Position numbers and translations under genes: made by a program
The notes under the pieces: generated by a model
Seen by the model: only the letters and a program-made list of their open reading frames with translations
Told to the model about the DNA's origin: nothing
The model's database searches: none
Shown: piece by piece, positions 53,595 to 61,710 of the stretch
How positions within the stretch are numbered: the stretch's first letter is position 1
Layout of the letters: each line of letters starts with the position of its first letter
Assembly: GCF_946221635.1 (NCBI RefSeq)
Contig: NZ_CAMIHB010000015.1
Coordinates: 43,977 to 107,976 of the forward strand
DNA: 64,000 nt
Direction of reading: 5' to 3'
DNA from: an uncultured Rhodoferax sp.
GTDB taxonomy: Bacteria > Pseudomonadota > Gammaproteobacteria > Burkholderiales > Burkholderiaceae_C

Positions 53595-55058
53595 TCAGCA
53601 CTCCACAATGTTCACCGCCAGCCCGCCGCGCGCGGTTTCCTTGTACTTGGTCTTCATGTCCGCGCCGGTTTCGCGCATGGTCTTGATGACCTTGTCCAGG
53701 CTGACGAAATGGCTGCCGTCGCCGCGCAGTGCCATGCGGGCGGCGTTGATGGCCTTGACGGAGGCAATCGCGTTGCGTTCGATGCAGGGGATTTGCACCA
53801 GCCCACCCACCGGATCGCAGGTCAGGCCCAGGTGGTGTTCCATGCCGATCTCGGCCGCGTTTTCCACCTGCTGTGGCGTGCCGCCCATGACGGCGCACAG
53901 CGCGCCCGCGGCCATGCTGCAGGCCACCCCCACCTCGCCCTGGCAGCCCACTTCGGCGCCGCTGATGGAGGCGTTTTCCTTGTAGAGGATGCCGATGGCG
54001 GCAGCGGTGAGCAGGAAGTCGATCACGCCTGCGTCGTGGGCGCCCAAGCTGGCGCCGGGCCGCCCCAAGCCAGCTGGGCCCCCCTCGGGGGGGCAGGCGC
54101 TTTGCGCCGTGGGGGGCGGATTTACAAAGCGCGTGTAGTAGTGCAACACGGCCGGGATGATGCCGGCTGCGCCGTTGGTGGGCGCGGTGACCACGCGGCC
54201 GCCAGCGGCGTTTTCCTCGTTCACGGCCAGGGCATAGAGGTTGACCCAGTCCAGCACCTGCAGCGGGTCGCGCAGTGCTTCTTCGGGCTTGGCCACCAGC
54301 GCATCGCGCAGCGCCTTGGCGCGGCGCTTGACTTTGAAGCCACCGGGGAGGATGCCCTCGGTGGCGCAGCCGCGCTGCACGCAGGCCTGCATGACCTGCC
54401 AGATGCGCAGCAGGCCAGCGTCGATCTCCGCATCGCTGCGCCAGTGTTGTTCGTTGCGGCGCATCACCTGTGCAATGCTCAGGCCATGCTGTTCTGTGAG
54501 CTGCAGCAGTTGCTCGCCGCTGGTGAAGGGCAGGGGCAGCACGGTGGCGTCGGGCGCGATCACCTTGTGCCGCGTGCCATCGGCCGCCACCTCGTCGCTG
54601 ACGATGAAGCCGCCGCCCACCGAGTAGTAGATGCGCTCGGCCAGCTCGGCGCCCGCTGCGTCCAGCGCCACAAAGCGCATGCCGTTGGCGTGGAAGGGCA
54701 AGGGCGCGCGCATGAAGAGCAGGTCGTCCTTCTCGTGGAAGTCAATCGCATGCTCACCGCCCAGCGTGATGCGCTGCGTGGCGCGGATTTGCGCCAGTGT
54801 GGGCGCAATCTGCTCCACCTCCACCGTGTCGGGCTCCATGCCTGAGAGGCCCAGCAACACCGCCACGTCGCTGGCATGGCCCTTTCCGGTGGCGCCCAGC
54901 GAGCCATGCAGCCAGCAGCGCACCGTGGCGGTCTGCGCCAGCAGCCCGCTGTGCTGCAGTCGCGCGACAAACTGCCGCGCCGCCCGCATGGGCCCCACGG
55001 TGTGGGAACTGCTGGGGCCGATGCCGATCTTGAACAGGTCGAATACAGAGACTGCCAT
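53595..55058 (-). CDS. sdaA: L-serine dehydratase with an in-frame repeat insertion
   Basis: 487 residues against about 455-460 for SdaA. Deaminates L-serine to pyruvate with a 4Fe-4S cluster. Seen: FDLFKIGIGPSSSHTVGPMR, GSLGATGKGH, TAPTNGAAGIIPAV, ASISGAEVGCQGEVGVACSM, EIGMEHHLGLTCDPVGG, and IPCIERNAIASVKAINAAR with the cluster Cys. The stretch PPPTAQSACPPEGGPAGLG at about residues 314-333 is translated repeat R2 (54058-54117); relative to E. coli SdaA about 26 residues are added in a loop after the substrate segment. Downstream of dadA by 36 bases, under the same riboswitch. Confidence 0.93.
   Translation of the reverse strand: MAVSVFDLFKIGIGPSSSHTVGPMRAARQFVARLQHSGLLAQTATVRCWLHGSLGATGKGHASDVAVLLGLSGMEPDTVEVEQIAPTLAQIRATQRITLGGEHAIDFHEKDDLLFMRAPLPFHANGMRFVALDAAGAELAERIYYSVGGGFIVSDEVAADGTRHKVIAPDATVLPLPFTSGEQLLQLTEQHGLSIAQVMRRNEQHWRSDAEIDAGLLRIWQVMQACVQRGCATEGILPGGFKVKRRAKALRDALVAKPEEALRDPLQVLDWVNLYALAVNEENAAGGRVVTAPTNGAAGIIPAVLHYYTRFVNPPPTAQSACPPEGGPAGLGRPGASLGAHDAGVIDFLLTAAAIGILYKENASISGAEVGCQGEVGVACSMAAGALCAVMGGTPQQVENAAEIGMEHHLGLTCDPVGGLVQIPCIERNAIASVKAINAARMALRGDGSHFVSLDKVIKTMRETGADMKTKYKETARGGLAVNIVEC
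54058..54117 (+). repeat. GC-rich dispersed repeat R2, copy 2 (inside sdaA)
   Basis: GGGCCGCCCCAAGC, then CCCCCCTCGGGGGGG and GCGCCGTGGGGGGC. 60 bases (20 codons), read in frame by sdaA on the opposite strand. Copy 1 is at 39888. Confidence 0.85.
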
Positions 55059-55094
55059 GGGGGCTCCTAATGCGGCTAGTGTGAAACGATTGCG

Positions 55095-56318
55095 TCAGGC
55101 TGCCAAGTGCTGCTGCACATGGCCCACCAATTGGTGCGCCGTGATGGCCGACAGCGTCCAGCCCAGGTGGCCGTGGCCGGTGTTGTAGAACACATTCGCG
55201 CGTCGGCCGCGGCCCACGCGCGGCAGCATATTGGGCATCATGGGGCGCAGGCCGGCCCAGGGTTCGGCGCGGCGCGTGCTCACGCCGGGGAAGCACTGGT
55301 TCACCCAGCTCACCAGAGGGCGGATGCGGTCGGCGCGAATGTCGTGGTTGATGCCGTTGAACTCGGCCGTGCCCGCCACGCGGAAGCGGTCTTGCCCCAG
55401 GCGGCTGGTGACCAGCTTGGTCTCGTCGTCGAGCAGGCTGACTTGCGGCGCGGCCTGCTGGCTGGCTTCGTCGCTCAGGTGCACGGTGATGGAGTAGCCC
55501 TTGACCGGGTAGACGTTCAGGCGGTCACCCAGCTGCGCGGCAATGCCGCGGCCGTAGACGCCGGCGCAGACCACCAGGCCGTCGAACACGCGCGTCTCCA
55601 CGCCATCGGCGTGACGCAGGGTGAGTTGCGCGCTGTGGCCATCGGCATAGGCGCTCTGTACCTCGTGGCCGTAAAGAAATTTCACGCCATGCCGTGCGCA
55701 AGCCTGGGCCAGGCCCTGGGTGTACTTGTGGATATCGCCGGTCGAATCACTCTCGGTGTAGTAGCCGCCAAAGTAATGGCCTTGCAGCGTAGGCTCGATG
55801 GCGCGCATTTCATCGGGGGTGACGGCGCGACGCGCTAGGCCACCGGCGGCCAGCAGCGTGGAGACCTTGCCGGCATGCTCAAAGCCCGCCTTGTTGCGGT
55901 AGATGTGCAGGATGCCCTTGCGCTTGTGGTCGAAGTCAATGCCTTCCTTCTCGGCCCAGCCAAACAGGTGCTCGCGCGCAGCGATGGCCAGGCGGGTGGT
56001 GGCCTCGGTGTTGTCGCGGTACTTGGGGATGGCAGTCACAAACTCGGCCATCCAGCGCAGCTTGTGCCAGCTAGGCTTGGGGTTCATGAGCAGGGGGGCG
56101 TCGTTCTTGAACATCCACTTCAGCCCCTTGACCAGGGTGCTGGGGTGGGTCCAGACCTCGGCGTTGGAGGCCGACAGCTGGCCGCCGTTGGCATAGGACG
56201 TTTCCATGCCCGCGTAGCGGTTTTTCTCGATCAGGGTGACCTGGTAGCCGGCCTGGGCCAGGGTGTAGGCACTGGTGACGCCGGTGATGCCGCCGCCGAT
56301 GATGGCAATGTGTTGCAT
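55095..56318 (-). CDS. dadA: D-amino acid dehydrogenase (DadA-type flavoprotein)
   Basis: 407 residues. FAD-binding start IAIIGGGITGVTSAYTLAQA, YANGGQLSASNAEVW, MFKNDAPLLMNPK, YPVKGYSITVHL, and C-terminal FYNTGHGHLGWTLSAITAHQ are the DadA signature. DadA oxidises D-alanine and other D-amino acids, feeding electrons to quinone. Placed behind a glycine riboswitch with sdaA, it may oxidise glycine or D-serine here; this is inference. ATG 56318 follows a GAGAGAGTG site. Confidence 0.9.
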   Translation of the reverse strand: MQHIAIIGGGITGVTSAYTLAQAGYQVTLIEKNRYAGMETSYANGGQLSASNAEVWTHPSTLVKGLKWMFKNDAPLLMNPKPSWHKLRWMAEFVTAIPKYRDNTEATTRLAIAAREHLFGWAEKEGIDFDHKRKGILHIYRNKAGFEHAGKVSTLLAAGGLARRAVTPDEMRAIEPTLQGHYFGGYYTESDSTGDIHKYTQGLAQACARHGVKFLYGHEVQSAYADGHSAQLTLRHADGVETRVFDGLVVCAGVYGRGIAAQLGDRLNVYPVKGYSITVHLSDEASQQAAPQVSLLDDETKLVTSRLGQDRFRVAGTAEFNGINHDIRADRIRPLVSWVNQCFPGVSTRRAEPWAGLRPMMPNMLPRVGRGRRANVFYNTGHGHLGWTLSAITAHQLVGHVQQHLAA

Positions 56319-56353
56319 GAAGCACTCTCTCGAACATCAGTCGCAAACAGGAA

Positions 56354-56388
56354 GGTCACAACCCGCACACCGTGTGCGGGTTGTGACC
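56354..56388 (-). promoter_or_regulatory. 35-bp palindrome between the glycine riboswitch and dadA
   Basis: Two 17-base arms (GGTCACAACCCGCACAC and its complement) around one base. In the minus-strand RNA it follows the second aptamer and precedes the dadA ribosome site. A weakly T-rich TTCCTGTTTG follows, so it may be the riboswitch terminator or another expression platform. Confidence 0.6.
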
Positions 56389-56397
56389 CCCTCTGTT

Positions 56398-56601
56398 TGA
56401 GACCTGAGAGATTCACCACCGGCCTGGTGGGCCGGCGGCTTGCTCCTGCGGTGTGCCGCATGACTGTGGTGCGGCAACTCTTCAGAGTGCGAAGGGATGT
56501 TTCCATCCCTGACCGCAGCGGTCCTTTTGCCTGAGAGTTTCCGGGGTGGTTGCTCCTTCGGCGCTGGGGCTGGTGTTGCCAGCCACAGACTCTCCCGCTG
56601 C
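56398..56601 (-). promoter_or_regulatory. Tandem glycine riboswitch of dadA-sdaA
   Basis: On the minus strand two aptamers lie in series. The first runs from GCGGGAGAGTCTG through CGCCGAAGGAGCAACC to AACTCTCAGGCAAAAGGACC. The second has CCGCAGGAGCAAGCC and GAATCTCTCAGG. These are the conserved glycine-aptamer elements. It sits in the 345-base gap between gcvP and dadA and should turn on dadA-sdaA when glycine is high. Confidence 0.92.
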
Positions 56602-56663
56602 AGTGCCAGGTCGGGCCTGGCCAGGGCGGCTGCATGCAATGCACTGCCGCCCTGAAAGTGACG

Positions 56664-59600
56664 TCAGTTCTCTGCGTATTCGGTCAACGGTACGCAGCTG
56701 CAGAACAGGTTGCGGTCGCCATAGACGTTGTCCACGCGGCCCACGCTGGGCCAGTACTTGCTGGCCTTGAGGCTGGCCACCGGGAAGGCGGCCGTCTCGC
56801 GGCTGTAGGGGCGGTCCCACGCGTCGGCCATCAGGCTGGCGGCGGTGTGGGGCGCGTGCTTGAGCGGGTTGTTGTCCTGCGGCCATTCCCCCTTTTCCAC
56901 GCGCGCAATCTCGCCACGGATGGCGATCATGGCGCTGATGAAGCGGTCCAGCTCGGCCAGGGTTTCGCTCTCGGTGGGTTCCACCATCAGCGTGTTGGGC
57001 ACGGGGAAGCTCAGTGTGGGCGCGTGGAAGCCATAGTCCGCCAGGCGCTTGGCCACGTCTTCGGCCATCACGCCGCAGCTGTCCTTGAAGCCGCGCAGGT
57101 CCAGGATGCACTCGTGCGCCACATGGCCGTTGCTTGACGCGTACAGCGTGGGGTAGTGGTCGGCCAGGCGGGAGCTGATGTAGTTGGCGGCCAGGATGGC
57201 GGCTTCGGTCGCGTGCTGCAAGCCGTCGGCGCCCATCATGCGGCAGTACATCCAGCTGATCGGCAGCACGGCCGCGTTGCCCAGCGGCGCAGCGGATACG
57301 GCGCCGGTGCCGGGCACACCGCCTGTGGCGTGGCCGGGCAGGAAAGGTACCAGGTCTTCGACCACGCAGACGGGGCCGACGCCGGGGCCGCCACCGCCGT
57401 GGGGGATGCAGAAGGTCTTGTGCAGGTTCAGGTGGCTCACGTCGCCGCCGAACTCACCGGGTGCGGCCACGCCCACCAGGGCGTTCATGTTGGCGCCGTC
57501 CACGTAGACACGGCCGCCATGGCTGTGCACCAGGGCACACAGCTCTTTCACCTGGGTTTCGAACACGCCGTGTGTGCTGGGGTAGGTGATCATCACGCAG
57601 GCCAGGTTGGCGCTGTGTTGCTCGCACTTGGCTTGCAGATCGGCCATGTCCACGTTGCCCATGTCGTCGCACTTGGTCACCACGACCTGCAAGCCCACCA
57701 TTTGTGCGGACGCCGGGTTGGTGCCGTGGGCGCTGCTGGGGATCAGGCAGATATTGCGGTGGCCTTGGCCCTTGCTCTCGTGATAGGCCTTGATGGCCAG
57801 CAGGCCGGCGTATTCACCTTGCGAACCCGCGTTGGGCTGCAGGCTGATGCCGGCGTAGCCGGTGGCGGCGCAGAGCCAGGCGCGCAGCTGCGCATCCAGC
57901 TCGGCATAACCCTGGCGCTGGTCGGCGGGGGCGAAGGGGTGGATGTTCGCAAACTCCGGCCAGGTGATGGGGATCATCTCGCTGGTGGCGTTGAGCTTCA
58001 TGGTGCAGGAGCCCAGCGGGATCATGCTGCGGTCCAGCGCCAGGTCCTTGTCGCTCAGCATGCGGATGTAGCGCAGCATGCCGGTCTCGGAATGGTGGGT
58101 GTTGAAGACCGGGTGGGTCAGGAACTTGGACGTGCGGCGCAGCGTAGCGGGGATCAGCGAGTCGATGTCGGCGTCGAAGAGCTTGCTCAAATCCGTTCGC
58201 CCTGAGCTTGTCGAAGGGCTCGCGCTGGCTTCGACAGGCTCAGCCCGAACGGTGTTTGCAAAGATGTCCCAGATCAATTCCACATCAGCGCGCGTGGTGG
58301 TTTCGTCCAGGCTGATGCAGAGGTAGTCTTCAAAGTAAATTCGCAGGTTAGCCCCCGCGGATACTGCGCGCGCAGCTATGGTTTTCGTAGCGCCGTCGGT
58401 CTTCAGCGTGACCGTGTCGAAGGTGGCCTGGGCGCGCACCGGGGCGCCCAGCTGTTCCAGACCCTTGGCCAGGATGGCAGTGAACTTGGCCACGCGCTGG
58501 GCGATGCGGGTCAGGCCTTTGGGGCCGTGGTAGACGGCGTACATGCTGGCGACCACAGCCGGCAGCACCTGGGCGGTACAGATGTTGGAGGTGGCCTTTT
58601 CTCGGCGGATGTGCTGCTCGCGCGTCTGCAGGGCCAGGCGGTAGGCGGGGTTGCCGTGTGCGTCGACGCTCACGCCCACCAGGCGGCCAGGCAGCGAGCG
58701 CTTGTAGTCGTCGCGGCAGGCCATGTAGGCGGCGTGCGGGCCACCGTTGCACAGGGGCATGCCAAAGCGCTGGGTGGTACCGACCACGATGTCCGCGTCA
58801 AATTCGCCGGGCGGTGTGAGCAGCGTCAATGCCAGCAGGTCGGCCGCCACGATGAAGGCCGCGTTTTTGCCGTGCGCCAGTGCCACGTCGGCGCGCAGGT
58901 CATCAATGCGGCCGCTGGTGGCAGGGTACTGGGCCAATACGGCGAAGTAGTCACCGGCCAGTGCGGTTTCCCACTCGGCGGCGGAGTTGGCCAGTTGCAC
59001 GGTGATGCCCAGGGGCTTGGCGCGGGTCTGGATCACTTCGATGGTTTGCGGGTGGCAGTCGCCAGCCACCACAAACACATTGCTCTTGCTCTTCACGCTG
59101 CGCTTGGCCAGCGTCATGGCTTCAGCCGCGGCGGTGGCTTCGTCCAGCATGGAGGCGTTGGCGATGGGCATGCCGGTCAGGTCACACACCATGGTCTGGA
59201 AGTTCACCAGCGCTTCCATGCGGCCCTGCGAAATTTCGGCCTGGTAGGGCGTGTAGGCGGTATACCAGGCGGGGTTTTCCAGGATGTTGCGCAGGATGAC
59301 GCCGGGCGTGTGCGTGCCGTAGTAGCCCTGGCCGATAAAACTCTTGAGCACCTGGTTCTTGCCCGCCAGTGCCTTGATCTCGGCCAGCGCCTGCGCCTCG
59401 GTGACGGCCGCTGGAATGGCCATTTGGCTGGAGCGCGCAATCGCACGCGGCACGATGCTGTCGATCAGCGTACGGCGCGAGGTCTCGCCGATGGCTTGCA
59501 GCATCAGCGCTTCGTCGGCCGCATCGATGCCGATGTGGCGTGCATGGAATTCGCTGGCGTTTTCCAGCGCGGCGAGGGTGGGGGCAGTGGTCGTTGGCAT
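56664..59600 (-). CDS. gcvP: Glycine dehydrogenase (decarboxylating), P-protein
   Basis: 978 residues, the fused alpha-beta P-protein. Decarboxylates glycine with PLP and passes aminomethyl to GcvH lipoate. Seen: FHARHIGIDAADEALMLQAI, GYYGTHTPGVILRNILENP, PITWPEFANIHPFAP, and the PLP lysine in LNLHKTFCIPHGGGGPG (Lys728). Two repeats are read within the central region: R1 (58349-58391) around residues 404-417, and the TTCGACAGG palindrome R3 (58193-58252), which adds VRAEPVEASASPSTSSGRT at about residues 450-469. Both lie near the boundary between the two halves, where length varies in the family. Last gene of gcvTHP. Confidence 0.95.
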   Translation of the reverse strand: MPTTTAPTLAALENASEFHARHIGIDAADEALMLQAIGETSRRTLIDSIVPRAIARSSQMAIPAAVTEAQALAEIKALAGKNQVLKSFIGQGYYGTHTPGVILRNILENPAWYTAYTPYQAEISQGRMEALVNFQTMVCDLTGMPIANASMLDEATAAAEAMTLAKRSVKSKSNVFVVAGDCHPQTIEVIQTRAKPLGITVQLANSAAEWETALAGDYFAVLAQYPATSGRIDDLRADVALAHGKNAAFIVAADLLALTLLTPPGEFDADIVVGTTQRFGMPLCNGGPHAAYMACRDDYKRSLPGRLVGVSVDAHGNPAYRLALQTREQHIRREKATSNICTAQVLPAVVASMYAVYHGPKGLTRIAQRVAKFTAILAKGLEQLGAPVRAQATFDTVTLKTDGATKTIAARAVSAGANLRIYFEDYLCISLDETTTRADVELIWDIFANTVRAEPVEASASPSTSSGRTDLSKLFDADIDSLIPATLRRTSKFLTHPVFNTHHSETGMLRYIRMLSDKDLALDRSMIPLGSCTMKLNATSEMIPITWPEFANIHPFAPADQRQGYAELDAQLRAWLCAATGYAGISLQPNAGSQGEYAGLLAIKAYHESKGQGHRNICLIPSSAHGTNPASAQMVGLQVVVTKCDDMGNVDMADLQAKCEQHSANLACVMITYPSTHGVFETQVKELCALVHSHGGRVYVDGANMNALVGVAAPGEFGGDVSHLNLHKTFCIPHGGGGPGVGPVCVVEDLVPFLPGHATGGVPGTGAVSAAPLGNAAVLPISWMYCRMMGADGLQHATEAAILAANYISSRLADHYPTLYASSNGHVAHECILDLRGFKDSCGVMAEDVAKRLADYGFHAPTLSFPVPNTLMVEPTESETLAELDRFISAMIAIRGEIARVEKGEWPQDNNPLKHAPHTAASLMADAWDRPYSRETAAFPVASLKASKYWPSVGRVDNVYGDRNLFCSCVPLTEYAEN
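58193..58252. repeat. Palindromic repeat R3, copy 1 (inside gcvP)
   Basis: GTTCGCCCTGAGCTTGTCGA and TTCGACAGGCTCAGCCCGAA arms around a short loop, 60 bases (20 codons). This is the widespread bacterial TTCGACAGGCTCAG palindrome, read in frame by gcvP. Confidence 0.9.
58349..58391 (+). repeat. Dispersed repeat R1, copy 8 (inside gcvP)
   Basis: TAGCCCCCGCGGATACTGCG, then GCAGCTATGGTTTTCGTAGC. Read on the opposite strand in gcvP. Confidence 0.87.
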
Positions 59601-59618
59601 GGCAGGCGGTCCATCAAA

Positions 59619-59690
59619 CCGTTCGCCCTGAGCCTGTCGAAGGGCTAGCGAAACGGTGCGGTGAGGGCTTCGACAGGCTCAGCCCGAACA
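59619..59690. repeat. Palindromic repeat R3, copy 2 (gcvP-gcvH gap)
   Basis: GTTCGCCCTGAGCCTGTCGA and TTCGACAGGCTCAGCCCGAA arms around about 25 bases. It fills most of the 98-base gap between gcvH and gcvP. Confidence 0.9.
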
Positions 59691-59698
59691 GTGTGGGT

Positions 59699-60070
59699 TT
59701 AGGCGCTGGCAGCGAAGCTGGTGTAGCTGGTCTCGTCCATCAGGCCGTCGAGTTCAGCCGTGTTGGACAGCTTGACCTTGAAGAACCAGCCAGCGCCCAG
59801 CGGGTCGGTGTTGGCCAGGCTGGGGTCGGCACGCAGGGCTTCGTTCACTTCGGTGATTTCGCCGGTCACGGGCATATAGACATCGGCGGCGGCCTTGACG
59901 GACTCCACGACACCGGCCACGGCCTTGGCGTCGATGGTGGCGCCCACCTCGGGCAGGTCCACAAACACCACGTCGCCCAGCGCGTCCTGTGCGTGGTGGG
60001 TGATGCCGACGGTGGCGATGTCGCCGTCCAGCTTGAGCCATTCGTGGTCGGGGGTGTATTTGATGGTCAT
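59699..60070 (-). CDS. gcvH: Glycine cleavage H-protein
   Basis: 123 residues. Carries the aminomethyl group on lipoyl-lysine between GcvP, GcvT and the lipoamide dehydrogenase. Seen: IKYTPDHEWLKLDGDIATVG, HAQDALGDVVFVDLPEVG, and the lipoyl lysine in VVESVKAAADVYMPVTGEI (Lys59). ATG 60070 starts MTIKYTPDHEW. Middle gene of gcvT-gcvH-gcvP; 97 bases after gcvT and 98 before gcvP. Confidence 0.97.
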   Translation of the reverse strand: MTIKYTPDHEWLKLDGDIATVGITHHAQDALGDVVFVDLPEVGATIDAKAVAGVVESVKAAADVYMPVTGEITEVNEALRADPSLANTDPLGAGWFFKVKLSNTAELDGLMDETSYTSFAASA

Positions 60071-60167
60071 GGAGAACTCCTGAAAACGTGAAATGGGGTG
60101 AATAAAAACCAAAAACTGACACTGCCAACAGCGACTGTAGCCGCTGCCGGCGACAAATTAGCGGCCT

Positions 60168-61328
60168 TCAACCACGGTAGTAGCGCGTGGGCACAAAAGG
60201 CATGGCGCTGACTTCCATGGGCACTGGCTTGCCGCGCACGATGGCCACCACCTTGCGGCCCACCGCCGCCCAGGCGGCGTCCACATAGCCCATGGCTACG
60301 GGCTTGTCGATGGTGGGACCCAGCAGGCCGCTGGTGACTTCGCCGATCTTGTTGCCCGCGCCGTCCTGCAGTTCGGTATGGTCACGCACGGGAATGCGAT
60401 CCAGCGCGATCAGTCCCACGCGCTTTCGGGTGCCTTTTGGTGCTGTGGCCCCCGTGGAATCTGCGAGAGCAGCTAGTATTTTTGTAGCACCCGGGAAGCC
60501 GCCCGCGCGTGCACCGCCAGTGCGGCGCACCTTCTGCAGGGCCCAGTTCAGGCTGGCTTCCACCGGGGTGGTGGTGGTGTCGATGTCGTTGCCATACAGG
60601 CACAGGCCGGCTTCCAGGCGCAGGGAGTTGCGCGCGCCCAGGCCAATGGGTTTGACTTCGGGCTGGGCCAGCAGGGCGCGGGCCAGCGCGTCGGCCTGGG
60701 ATTCGTGAACGGAAATCTCGAAACCGTCTTCGCCGGTATAGCCGCTGCGGGTCAGAAACACGTCGATCTTCTGCGTACCGGTGTTCACGGTGAAGTTGCC
60801 ACCGGTCATGAACACCAGCTTTTCCACGCCAGGTGCCAGGCGGGAGAGGGCGGTGACGGCCTGCGGGCCTTGCAGGGCCAGCAAGGCCATCTCGGGCATG
60901 GGGATGACCTGGCAGCGGGTGCCGATCTTGGTCTGGATGTGGGCGATGTCGCCGACCTTGCAGGCGCCGTTGACGATGACGAAGAGCTCGTCGTTCCCCT
61001 TGTTGAAGAACATCAGGTCATCAATGATGGTGCCTTCGTCCGTCAGCAGCAGGCCGTAGCGCTGCTTGCCCACGGGCAGGTCGATCACGTCCACCGGCAT
61101 CAGGGTCTCGAACGCGGCTGCAGCGTCCGGGCCGACCAGGCGCAGCTGGCCCATGTGCGACACGTCGAACAGGCCGGCGGCGTTGCGGGTGTGGTGGTGC
61201 TCGGCCATCAGGCCGGCGGGGTACTGCACCGGCATGGAGTAGCCGGCAAAGGGCACCATGCGCGCACCGAGTTCGATGTGCAGGGCGTTGAGCGGGGTGG
61301 TCAGCAAAGAGGCGTCGGTGGCGGACAT
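60168..61328 (-). CDS. gcvT: Glycine cleavage T-protein (aminomethyltransferase)
   Basis: 386 residues. Transfers the methylene group from the H-protein to tetrahydrofolate, freeing ammonia. Seen: LNALHIELGARMVPFAGYSM, LFDVSHMGQLRLVG with the catalytic-type Asp, YTGEDGFEISVHES, LRLEAGLCLYGNDID, and the C-terminal VTSGLLGPTIDKPVAMGYV. Residues about 281-294 (KILAALADSTGAT) come from repeat R1 (60446-60488), in a loop before the KRVGLIALDR strand. ATG 61328 gives the conserved start; the frame runs upstream through the riboswitch, so the extra N-terminus is not real. Confidence 0.96.
   Translation of the reverse strand: MSATDASLLTTPLNALHIELGARMVPFAGYSMPVQYPAGLMAEHHHTRNAAGLFDVSHMGQLRLVGPDAAAAFETLMPVDVIDLPVGKQRYGLLLTDEGTIIDDLMFFNKGNDELFVIVNGACKVGDIAHIQTKIGTRCQVIPMPEMALLALQGPQAVTALSRLAPGVEKLVFMTGGNFTVNTGTQKIDVFLTRSGYTGEDGFEISVHESQADALARALLAQPEVKPIGLGARNSLRLEAGLCLYGNDIDTTTTPVEASLNWALQKVRRTGGARAGGFPGATKILAALADSTGATAPKGTRKRVGLIALDRIPVRDHTELQDGAGNKIGEVTSGLLGPTIDKPVAMGYVDAAWAAVGRKVVAIVRGKPVPMEVSAMPFVPTRYYRG
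60446..60488 (+). repeat. Dispersed repeat R1, copy 9 (inside gcvT)
   Basis: TGGCCCCCGTGGAATCTGCG, then AGCAGCTAGTATTTTTGTAGC arm region. Read on the opposite strand in gcvT. Confidence 0.87.
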
Positions 61329-61400
61329 GGGATTCCTTGGGGGCAACTGGGTTTCCTGGGCTGGTGCGCGTTCCGCACCCGTGCCCTGGGCTGCCCCCGC

Positions 61401-61633
61401 TGTCCGCTTTACCTGAGAGATTCGCCGGGCCAGCATGCAAGGTGTTGTGACACACGGTGCACCGACTGCGGTTTGCTCCTTCGGTGGGCTGCAAAGCCTG
61501 CAGCCTCTCTCCAGTGGGGTGTCGCTGGTGGCCAGGCCGCCAGCGGATGTCAGTCCTTTTGCCTGAGCGTTCAGACCGCTGCAATCAGCCGTCCTGCGCC
61601 TTCGGCGGCCTCCTCGGGGGAGGCGCTCTCCTG
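61401..61633 (-). promoter_or_regulatory. Tandem glycine riboswitch of gcvTHP
   Basis: On the minus strand: aptamer 1 from CAGGAGAGCGCC through CGCCGAAGGCGCAGG to GAACGCTCAGGCAAAAGGAC, then aptamer 2 from ACTGGAGAGAGG through CACCGAAGGAGCAAACC to GAATCTCTCAGGTAAAGC. Between it and gcvT, GGGGGCA (near 61395) can pair with TGCCCCC (near 61340) just before the AAGGAA ribosome site, which may be the switch element. Confidence 0.93.
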
Positions 61634-61710
61634 ACAAGCCCGGATTCTAAACGAGCCCGGAACCGGGTGGGGGCTTGCTACCATGTCTGCCGTATTGGCC
61701 TGTTTCCTGA

